Below, piece by piece: positions 5,929 through 12,259 of a DNA stretch of 13,197 nt. Numbering within the stretch: the stretch's first letter is position 1; every line of letters begins with the position of its first letter. Below the pieces are notes generated by a model that was not told the origin of the DNA, ran no database searches, and worked only from the letters and a program-made list of their open reading frames with translations. Where the stretch lies: assembly GCA_024399225.1 (NCBI GenBank), contig JAKSHV010000012.1, forward strand, positions 1 through 13,197, given 5' to 3'. The DNA is from an archaeon (GTDB taxonomy: Archaea; Thermoplasmatota; Thermoplasmata; Methanomassiliicoccales; Methanomethylophilaceae). The translations under genes were made by a program, and so were the position numbers.

Positions 5929-7940
5929 CATCTGTACGGACGATACGGAGATTGACGGAATCTGCAGGCGATGCATCTCTTCTCACTACGTTTCAAGATG
6001 ACAATCCTCATAAGACCCAGACACAGCAAAACAACAGCCAACAACAAGGAATATTCTGTCATTTTATCGTCGTCCCCATTGTCCATTGGCCCCACTGAAT
6101 AATCGCAGTATGCGACCATCTCGGTTCCGTTCATCCTCACGGATGCGGTGTAATCTCCTTCCGAGGGAGCTTCGAACAACACTACGGTATTCTCTCCGAT
6201 ACGCACTTTTCCATCACCCAACGACCATTCGTAGGTGAATCCTGAAGGACCGTCCACCGTAAGCAAGACAACATTACCCTTCGACGTTCCGACAACCTTC
6301 GCCTCGAGGCTTATCCCGTTCTCCTCTGCAGTGTAGATATTGGTTCCGAAATCGGAAAGGAAAAGACCGGCGTAATAATCGGCAACCTCTGATGAACGTA
6401 TCACCAAGGCACTCTCGCGGTTGCGTTGGAAGGAATTCTCGGTCCAGTTGACGGAACCGATCCAGACAGAATCATCCGCAATAACTCCCTTGTTGTGGAT
6501 CAATGCGAAATTCTCACCCATATTCACATTGATGGCTTTGATCTCAGTGGCACTTGTTATCAGATTCACATAGGTCTCATGGGCACTTCCGTTACTCTGT
6601 GAGGAATCAAGTATGAATCTGGTGTCGACCCCTTTTCCGGCTACCGAGGACATCCAGCTGACAGGAGTATCGCCGGAGACCATGCTCAGGGAACTACCAA
6701 GGTCCATCTGCTCCGCATACAGACGGTATTCCGCGGAAGTAATGAATTCCTTCATCGCCCCATATGAGTTATCGGGGGATAAAACAGGACTGACCTTCGC
6801 TTGATAACTAGGAAGATCAACGTTAATGATTTCGACAACTGGCATATCTGAATACGGCTTGCTTTTAGGGTACAGTGAGAGAAACTCCTTGACATCCCCC
6901 CACAGCATCGAATAATCATTCTCGAACACCGATTCCATATAATCTGCATATTCTTCGGATTCGACTATGACTCCCCACCCGCGGTTTCCGTACTCCCCCA
7001 TGTTTCCTGAAGTCCAGTTCTCGGAGGTTATGATGACCGTTTCACCATCAATGACTGCATACTTGTTGTGGACGTAGCTGTACCTGTGTTCCGATGCACC
7101 ATTGTAATTGATCAGTCTGACTTCACCCCCGCTGTCGACAAGACTCCTCAACAAAGACAGTTCGGTGCTTATGTCGACGCCCAGGGGAGAACCTTCCGCA
7201 AGAATCCTTACTTCGACACCATTTTTCTCCATCTGGCACAGCAATGAAACAACCTTCGGACTTGATATGAGATAGATAGAAATGTCGATGTACATCTCGG
7301 CTTTGGACAGGGCAAACAGAACCTGTTCACCGTTGCTTTCTGGGAAGGAGAATGGAGACACGGTTGCATCAAATGATTCTATACCATATCCGAAATTTGT
7401 CCAACCCGCCTTTGTGGATATCCAATCCTCTGCCCTATCTGTATCCTTGTCCGATGACCTGATCAGATGATGTCCAGTAGAGATTCCAACTGGACCTCCG
7501 ATCCATCCGTCGACTCCGTTGGAATTGCCGTAGCACACGGAATCGAGAGTGCTGTTGTTCCTGCACAACCTCACCTCGTCCCCAGCATTTGCCAAGGTGA
7601 AGCTGCCGCTTTTGGTCAGATAGTGCGATGTGAATACGATTACCTCGGGTCTGGAATTGAACCAGTCTGTGCCGGAGTCTTTGCTGATTATGATCTGTGC
7701 CTGAGGCGAGAGTTTGTATGAGGATGAAAAGGTCAGTGTGCCTTCTCCATCTGTCACGGAATATCCTTTGAGATCCACGGTCGAATACCCCGTGTTCTTT
7801 ATCGTGACCGCTTCATCTACCGGACTGACCTCGGTTATCAGGAGTGGATCTCCCGATGATGCGAACGATCCGTCGGACTGTGGGATAACAAGGACACAGA
7901 GCAATAGTAAAAACACAATCACAATCCGACGGGCATTCAC
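5928..7940 (-). CDS. Secreted, membrane-tethered phospholipase D-family protein with lamin-tail domain
   Basis: This 670-residue protein has a signal peptide (about 1-27), a lamin-tail-like beta domain (about 31-165), two phospholipase D domains, a PKD-like beta domain (about 540-615), one membrane helix (about 629-648) and a short basic cytoplasmic tail. Both HKD motifs are intact: H291/K293/D298 in HNKYAVID followed by SENWTSGN, and H482/K484/D489 in HNKGVIAD followed by GSVNWTENS. Such pairs hydrolyse phosphodiester bonds in phospholipids or nucleic acids through a phosphohistidine. The enzyme would sit outside the cell, anchored at its C-terminus. Lamin-tail domains often accompany extracellular nucleases, which makes DNA a plausible substrate, but lipid is equally possible. 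The start is GTG at 7938-7940, chosen because a TATA box lies about 25 bp upstream. Confidence 0.9.
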   Translation of the reverse strand: MNARRIVIVFLLLLCVLVIPQSDGSFASSGDPLLITEVSPVDEAVTIKNTGYSTVDLKGYSVTDGEGTLTFSSSYKLSPQAQIIISKDSGTDWFNSRPEVIVFTSHYLTKSGSFTLANAGDEVRLCRNNSTLDSVCYGNSNGVDGWIGGPVGISTGHHLIRSSDKDTDRAEDWISTKAGWTNFGYGIESFDATVSPFSFPESNGEQVLFALSKAEMYIDISIYLISSPKVVSLLCQMEKNGVEVRILAEGSPLGVDISTELSLLRSLVDSGGEVRLINYNGASEHRYSYVHNKYAVIDGETVIITSENWTSGNMGEYGNRGWGVIVESEEYADYMESVFENDYSMLWGDVKEFLSLYPKSKPYSDMPVVEIINVDLPSYQAKVSPVLSPDNSYGAMKEFITSAEYRLYAEQMDLGSSLSMVSGDTPVSWMSSVAGKGVDTRFILDSSQSNGSAHETYVNLITSATEIKAINVNMGENFALIHNKGVIADDSVWIGSVNWTENSFQRNRESALVIRSSEVADYYAGLFLSDFGTNIYTAEENGISLEAKVVGTSKGNVVLLTVDGPSGFTYEWSLGDGKVRIGENTVVLFEAPSEGDYTASVRMNGTEMVAYCDYSVGPMDNGDDDKMTEYSLLLAVVLLCLGLMRIVILKRSEKRCIACRFRQSPYRPYR

Positions 7941-7945
7941 AATGA

Positions 7946-7956
7946 CCGTTTTACGG
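7946..7956. promoter_or_regulatory. Short palindrome between TATA box and start of the PLD gene
   Basis: CCGTTTTACGG has perfect 4-bp arms around TTT. It lies between the TATA box and the GTG start of the - strand phospholipase-D-like gene, where a bound repressor would block initiation. Palindromes this small are common by chance. Confidence 0.25.
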
Positions 7957-7960
7957 CTCG

Positions 7961-7970
7961 TAAATATAAT
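7961..7970 (-). promoter_or_regulatory. TATA box for the phospholipase D-like gene
   Basis: On the - strand ATTATATTTA ends 20 bp before the GTG start, so initiation is predicted at or next to the start codon. This supports the GTG as the true start and a leaderless mRNA. Confidence 0.55.
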
Positions 7971-8024
7971 GGGAACAGACTGCAGTTAGTATGTCAGTAC
8001 CGTCCGAACATCCGTTTGAGATAT

Positions 8025-8032
8025 CATAAATA
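8025..8032 (+). promoter_or_regulatory. TATA box for the MORN/vWA gene
   Basis: CATAAATA lies 33-40 bp before the ATG at 8065 in the 124-bp divergent promoter region shared with the phospholipase-D-like gene. It predicts a leader of about ten bases. Confidence 0.45.
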
Positions 8033-8064
8033 GGCCAGAACCATACCTAGTCGACAGTGGTTGG

Positions 8065-9471
8065 ATGGAGTTCACGGACAGGGTTTTTGCTGCAAATGTA
8101 CTGAAGATCGTACTGGATTCGGGAGAAAACGGTATCGATTTCGAGGAATTGTCCGATATGGCTCGGATCGTTTACAGCATGCCCTTGAAACAGACCCAAC
8201 AATGCCTTGACGAGCTTTGTGAAGCAGATATGGTCAAGAAAAATGACGGGGGGATCTTCGTATACACGCCGGTAAATCCCTCGGACTATGGAAAGACCCC
8301 CGATGCTTCAATCAACGCGGTGCTGAATTCCGATAAACCCGAGACCTGGAACGATCCCACCTATGTTCCTCTGGATGAAAGCGACCCCGCCTACCAAGAT
8401 GGATACCGCTTCAGAGTGGATCGTGATGGTACACTGTACTCCGGTGAGATGAAAGACGGATTCCCCGACGGAATCGGCATATCGGACGGTTGGGGCGGAC
8501 ATTACACAGGTTCATTCGAAATGGGCATGTTCCACGGAGAGGGCACCCTTGACAATGGCAGCATTACAGTATCCGGCAACTGGGAATACGATGAAGCCAA
8601 CGGTGCCGGAAAGGTCACTCTGCCGAACGGGACCACTGTGGAATCCGATGACATCAGTTATTCTATTCTTGAATCCAAACTGTCTTTCGGAAACAGGGGC
8701 GGGCATGTGACATTCCCCTCTGGAAAAAAGAAGAGGTTCGAGAAACTGGAAGCGGTAACCGCAACCGTCATTGTCGCAGATGTAGGTCATTTCCGCTCTG
8801 ATAGCGACAAGTTCAGACAATATGTCCATGTGGCCATCCACAATGTTTGGTGCAGATCCCAGGGGGATGAACAGGTATCGGTTGCAACGTTCTCGGATGA
8901 TTACCGGGTCAAACTGAACTTCACTCCCTGCAAAGACGCCTTGGATCAATTCCTCGCCTGGAGAATGAACCCTCGTTTCGGAGAAGTCAGCAATCTGACT
9001 CAGGCACTCCAACATGCAAAAGAACAACTTGACTCCTACACATCAAAGGCAGCTTCGAAAGGAGTCATCGTGACCGATTGCAAAATTGTCGTTCTCTCCA
9101 ACGGAATGTTCGACGATACTCCCATCACTCCGATTGAGGACTATGATGGCATCGAAGTCATTGCCATGCCGTTCGAATCCCTGTACGTGAACGTTGTAGA
9201 GAAGAAGTTCTGCAAGGTGAAAGATTGTTGCCATAAAAGCACCAACAAACGCTTCTCAAGGCACGACAGAACTGACATCGTGAACACTCTCAAAAGAAAT
9301 CCGAATGGATTGACCTTCGAGGAACTTCTGACAAAAACATACTGGATGAACGGTAACGAGATCAGAAATGCGATTGGCATTCTGAAATTTACTGGAAAGA
9401 TCAAAGAAGTATCGGGACTGCTCAAAGCAAGGAATTACATTCAGAGCCGCATGGATCATTTCATGGTCTGA
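8065..9471 (+). CDS. Winged-helix / MORN / vWA-like / winged-helix protein, unknown function
   Basis: This 468-residue protein has an unusual domain order and no recognised name. Residues about 5-68 look like a winged helix (FEELSDMARIVYSMPLKQTQ, then a two-strand wing). Residues 125-195 hold three MORN repeats, beginning YSGEMKDGFPDGIGI, YTGSFEMGMFHGEGT and VSGNWEYDEANGAGK. Residues about 231-375 fit a von Willebrand A fold: strand TATVIVADV, then VSVATFSDDY, SNLTQALQHAKEQL and KIVVLSNGMFDD. The metal site is degenerate, since the DxSxS position reads DVGHF and the usual Asp-Gly reads SNG; only the threonine T312 remains. Residues about 401-462 form a second winged helix (GLTFEELLTKTYWMNGNEIR). 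No membrane segment is visible. It may be a DNA- or protein-binding adaptor. trmB follows after 21 bp. Confidence 0.75.
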   Translation: MEFTDRVFAANVLKIVLDSGENGIDFEELSDMARIVYSMPLKQTQQCLDELCEADMVKKNDGGIFVYTPVNPSDYGKTPDASINAVLNSDKPETWNDPTYVPLDESDPAYQDGYRFRVDRDGTLYSGEMKDGFPDGIGISDGWGGHYTGSFEMGMFHGEGTLDNGSITVSGNWEYDEANGAGKVTLPNGTTVESDDISYSILESKLSFGNRGGHVTFPSGKKKRFEKLEAVTATVIVADVGHFRSDSDKFRQYVHVAIHNVWCRSQGDEQVSVATFSDDYRVKLNFTPCKDALDQFLAWRMNPRFGEVSNLTQALQHAKEQLDSYTSKAASKGVIVTDCKIVVLSNGMFDDTPITPIEDYDGIEVIAMPFESLYVNVVEKKFCKVKDCCHKSTNKRFSRHDRTDIVNTLKRNPNGLTFEELLTKTYWMNGNEIRNAIGILKFTGKIKEVSGLLKARNYIQSRMDHFMV

Positions 9472-9492
9472 ACAAACTGAAAGGGATATGCA

Positions 9493-10134
9493 ATGCACCT
9501 GAGATGCAAGAAAGGATCATACGAATACATCGACAACAGCCCGTTCGTCGTCCATGACCCAGAGGTCCAAAAGGGACATTGGCAGGAAGTGTTCGGTAAT
9601 TCGAATCCCATATACCTCGAGGTCGGTTCCGGAAGAGGATCGTTCATCACCCAATGTGCGGCAAGATATCCTGAAATCAACTTCGTTGCGATAGAGCTGT
9701 ACGCGGCTCCGATGTACAAGGCGATCAAGAAAGCCGAGGAAACAGGTTGCAGCAATCTCCGCTTCCTACGCATGGATGCGGAGTTCCTTCCCAAGGTGTT
9801 CGAAGAGAACGAAATCTCCAGGATCTATCTCAACTTCTCCGATCCGTGGCCCAAGGTAAGCAAGAACAACAAGAGACTCACCTCCGCCCATTATCTCGAA
9901 AAATACGATTTCATCCTGAAACCCGAAGGGCATATTGAGTTCAAGACCGACAACGTCCCTCTCTTCAGATTCAGTCTTCAGGAAGCAGAATCCCAATGCT
10001 GGGTCTGTTCCGAGGTTACCGACGACCTGCATGCGGACGGCAATCCCGAATGGAATATCATGACCGATTACGAATCCCAGTTCGTGGCCAAGGGCGTACC
10101 CATCCACAGAGTTGTAATTTCTAGAAAGAAGTGA
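9493..10134 (+). CDS. trmB: tRNA (guanine-N7-)-methyltransferase TrmB
   Basis: TrmB uses S-adenosylmethionine to make 7-methylguanosine at position 46 in the variable loop of tRNA. The 213-residue length fits the family. The SAM-binding motif LEVGSGRGSF is at 42-51, with acidic E68 at the end of the second strand and D95 in RMDAEFL. The signature FSDPWPK is at 115-121, followed by KRLTS (127-131), where bacterial enzymes have KRRLT, and by FKTDN at 150-154. The C-terminal TDYESQF (191-197) matches the conserved T-x-Y-E motif. This is the bacterial single-subunit form, close in style to Firmicutes enzymes and uncommon in archaea, so acquisition by transfer is likely. It starts 21 bp after the MORN/vWA gene and probably shares its transcript; an earlier ATG at 9488 is out of frame. 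Confidence 0.93.
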   Translation: MHLRCKKGSYEYIDNSPFVVHDPEVQKGHWQEVFGNSNPIYLEVGSGRGSFITQCAARYPEINFVAIELYAAPMYKAIKKAEETGCSNLRFLRMDAEFLPKVFEENEISRIYLNFSDPWPKVSKNNKRLTSAHYLEKYDFILKPEGHIEFKTDNVPLFRFSLQEAESQCWVCSEVTDDLHADGNPEWNIMTDYESQFVAKGVPIHRVVISRKK

Positions 10135-10135
10135 A

Positions 10136-10165
10136 CCCTCTGCCTTCGCAGAGGGAAATGTTTTT
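10136..10165. terminator. Hairpin plus T-tract between trmB and tpiA
   Basis: CCCTCTGC at 10136-10143 and GCAGAGGG at 10148-10155 form a perfect 8-bp stem with a CTTC tetraloop, followed by AAATG and five T residues. It begins one base after the trmB stop codon and lies 15 bp past the stop of the convergent tpiA, so it may end both transcripts, with the T-tract favouring trmB. Confidence 0.75.
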
Positions 10166-10170
10166 GATTT

Positions 10171-10851
10171 TCAGAGTCCGCTTACGAGGTCCTTGAGGAC
10201 TGCGTAGGGATCTTTTGCCTTAACGACTCCGGAAGCCAAGAGGACTCCTTCGGCTCCGAGTGCGATAGCGGCCTCGACATCCTTTCCGTTCTTGACTCCT
10301 GCACCGCAGAGAACGCGGATGTTGGGGTTGACTGCCTTGACCTGCTCAACGGTGTTCTTCACGATGGCGGGGTCGGCAGAAGTAACGGAGACGTCGCCTC
10401 CGATGAGCTCGGGGGGCTCGACTGCGATGTACTCGGGTGCATAGGCTGCAAGGACCTTTGCATCTTCCACGGTGTTTGCACAGACGACGGTGACGAGTCC
10501 GAGCTCGTGTGCCATCTCGATGCACTGACCGACCACTTCGGGTGCGACCTTGTGCTCGGCGTGGTTGATGAGGGTTCCCGCACATCCGCATGCCTTGACC
10601 ATGGACGGAGTGATCCATCCGGTGGCGGATCCGGGTTTCTTGGGGTCGATGTTCTGGGAAAGTACAGGAATCGATACGGCGCCAGCGACGGCGGACAGTT
10701 CCACCATAGGGGGACATGCCACGATCTTGGCACCGGTCTCGGCAGCAACCTTCTCGCAGGCTTTGGCCAGGTCGACGGCTTTGACCCCGTCGACCTCGGC
10801 GTATGCCTTGAAATTGACGATTACTACCTTGGAGCCGAGATCACTCGACAT
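10171..10851 (-). CDS. tpiA: Triosephosphate isomerase, archaeal type
   Basis: The enzyme interconverts dihydroxyacetone phosphate and glyceraldehyde-3-phosphate in the cytoplasm. At 226 residues it has the compact archaeal length rather than the roughly 250 of bacteria and eukaryotes. The substrate-binding N13 and K15 lie in VNFKAY, the catalytic histidine H97 in LINHAEH, and the catalytic glutamate E145 in VEPPELIG. The phosphate-binding loops are LCGAGVKNG (181-189) and the late LLASGVVKA (204-212). The start codon lies inside the end of the upstream fbp gene, and the frames overlap by 11 bases, which suggests translational coupling and a shared transcript. The product feeds the FBP aldolase/phosphatase directly in gluconeogenesis. 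Confidence 0.96.
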   Translation of the reverse strand: MSSDLGSKVVIVNFKAYAEVDGVKAVDLAKACEKVAAETGAKIVACPPMVELSAVAGAVSIPVLSQNIDPKKPGSATGWITPSMVKACGCAGTLINHAEHKVAPEVVGQCIEMAHELGLVTVVCANTVEDAKVLAAYAPEYIAVEPPELIGGDVSVTSADPAIVKNTVEQVKAVNPNIRVLCGAGVKNGKDVEAAIALGAEGVLLASGVVKAKDPYAVLKDLVSGL

Positions 10852-12037
10852 CGGACTTGTCCTTCTTTCCGCAGCAGCACTTCTTGTCAGCGTCTTCGTC
10901 GTCGCAGGAGACGAACCTCTTCTTGAGGTCTTCGAGGACAGCGGGCCTGGAAGTGTACTCCATCTCCTCAGAGCCGAGGATGGAGGGCATGAAGGGTCCC
11001 TGGGACCTGATCATGACGGAAGCCTTGATGGCGTTCTCGCGTGCCCTGTTCCAGGTGTCGGAACCGAAGATGTCGACGGGCATGTGGTCTCCGCCCTTTA
11101 CGCCGGGAGCCTCAAGACCCTGGAGTTTACCCTCGCAGAGCTGGAATCCAAGGCAGCACATTCTCGGAGGTCCGTCGTAGTAGACGGGGTTGGAGTCCTC
11201 GGGGGAGCAGGGGTAGACTGCACCGATGTGGGATCCGCGCATCCATCCGGCTGCGAGCCAGGTCTGCTGGAAGACCTGGGTGTACTCTCCGACGGAGGGG
11301 AATCCGGACTGGCACCTGCAGATGCAGACGGGGTCGTCCTTTCCGACGTAGGAACCTGCGGTCATGTTGAGCTTGTCGGTGGAGACGACTGCTGCGGGTC
11401 CGAGACCTGCGCGGCTGTAGACCTTCTTGATTGCGTAGCGGTAGGTGTCTCCGAGAAGGCTCAGGATGCTGTAGGTCTCCTCAGGGGAGGACATGATGAC
11501 CTTCTTGTTGTCAAGGACATCCTGGATCTCGACGTCGAATCCCTGTTTTGCCCTCTTGTCGATGACAAGACCGGTGGTGGTGAAGGGGTCGAGGTAGATC
11601 TTAGAGAGGATGGGGGAGTAGACGGAGGGCTCGGTCTTGTCTGCCATGAAGAACAGAAGGGGCTCGGAAGGCCTCTCCTCGAAAGTCATCTCGGCGGATC
11701 CGGGTCCTGCTCCCTTGACGTTTCCGGAGAATGCGTCGGTGAGAAGGTCCTGTCCTGCTGCGTAGAGGTGCATTGCCTTGGAGAGCTTGGTTGCCTCTTC
11801 GAAGCATTCCCATGCGGCTCCGTGGACCTCTGCGTTGTCCTCGCCTTTATAATGGGTAAGGAAGAGGTTGATGTCGTCTCCACAGCGGGTGACGTAGAAG
11901 TCCTCGATGATACCCTGTTTCTGCTTGTCGGTAAGGATCTCTTTCGCCTTTGCCATCATAGAAGGATGGGGGGTCATGTGACCTGCGATAGATCCTACAT
12001 CTGCTTTGATGATTGATACAGTGACTTTCTCAGCCAT
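10841..12037 (-). CDS. fbp: Fructose-1,6-bisphosphate aldolase/phosphatase (type V)
   Basis: This bifunctional archaeal enzyme condenses dihydroxyacetone phosphate with glyceraldehyde-3-phosphate and then removes the C1 phosphate, giving fructose-6-phosphate and making gluconeogenesis essentially one-way. Metal-ligand residues are visible as D13 and H20 in KADVGSIAGH, D54/D55 in CGDDI, and D133 in MADKTEP. K233 with Y230 in SYVGKDDPV matches the spacing of the Schiff-base lysine and catalytic tyrosine of characterised enzymes. GGDHMPVDIFG and the final EYTSRPAVLEDLKKRF are also family features. After the usual end come about 23 extra residues that are acidic, then contain three consecutive cysteines (KKCCCGKKDK), a tail whose role is unknown. 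The start at 12037 has AGGTG at 12046-12050 eight bases upstream and a TATA box near 12077. Confidence 0.97.
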   Translation of the reverse strand: MAEKVTVSIIKADVGSIAGHMTPHPSMMAKAKEILTDKQKQGIIEDFYVTRCGDDINLFLTHYKGEDNAEVHGAAWECFEEATKLSKAMHLYAAGQDLLTDAFSGNVKGAGPGSAEMTFEERPSEPLLFFMADKTEPSVYSPILSKIYLDPFTTTGLVIDKRAKQGFDVEIQDVLDNKKVIMSSPEETYSILSLLGDTYRYAIKKVYSRAGLGPAAVVSTDKLNMTAGSYVGKDDPVCICRCQSGFPSVGEYTQVFQQTWLAAGWMRGSHIGAVYPCSPEDSNPVYYDGPPRMCCLGFQLCEGKLQGLEAPGVKGGDHMPVDIFGSDTWNRARENAIKASVMIRSQGPFMPSILGSEEMEYTSRPAVLEDLKKRFVSCDDEDADKKCCCGKKDKSDVE

Positions 12038-12071
12038 GATGTAAACACCTATGCTGGGTTGATTGCTTCTA

Positions 12072-12082
12072 TATTATAATAA
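12072..12082 (-). promoter_or_regulatory. TATA box for the fbp-tpiA operon
   Basis: On the - strand TTATTATAATATAG is a strong A/T-rich TATA element about 35-45 bp before the fbp ATG, leaving a leader of about 14 bases that carries the AGGTG ribosome-binding site (12046-12050). Confidence 0.5.
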
Positions 12083-12111
12083 TGGTTTGATGGCACTCAA
12101 AAAACATACAG

Positions 12112-12147
12112 TGTGTCAGAAGGAGATCGTTTTCGATATCTGGCACA
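12112..12147. repeat. Imperfect inverted repeat in the fbp-aspS divergent promoter region
   Basis: TGTGTCAG at 12112-12119 can pair with CTGGCACA at 12140-12147, with one G-T wobble, around an inner ATCG-TTTT-CGAT palindrome (12126-12137). A further copy of TGGCAC lies at 12091-12096. The element is upstream of both promoters and is a candidate operator; it is not within either predicted transcript. Confidence 0.4.
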
Positions 12148-12224
12148 TTGCGAATTGTTGATAGAATGGTTCGATTTTACACGGTTTTGAACAGTTTTGG
12201 ACCATTTCTGTACTCCCAAAAAAC

Positions 12225-12234
12225 GTATTAAAAA
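12225..12234 (+). promoter_or_regulatory. TATA box for aspS
   Basis: GTATTAAAAA lies 26-35 bp before the aspS ATG, predicting an almost leaderless mRNA. No ribosome-binding site is seen just before the ATG, which agrees with leaderless initiation. Confidence 0.5.
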
Positions 12235-12259
12235 GAATGAGATACAAGGACCAGTTAAC

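Noticed and set aside
8065..10134. MORN/vWA gene plus trmB and the divergent PLD gene as a defence island
   Set aside because: No toxin, nuclease-ATPase pair, reverse transcriptase or other defence hallmark is present; trmB is a housekeeping tRNA enzyme and the PLD-like protein is extracellular.
10550..12016. A 488-residue + strand open frame opposite fbp and tpiA
   Set aside because: Codon-bias shadow; the opposite strand encodes two well-recognised enzymes with intact catalytic residues.
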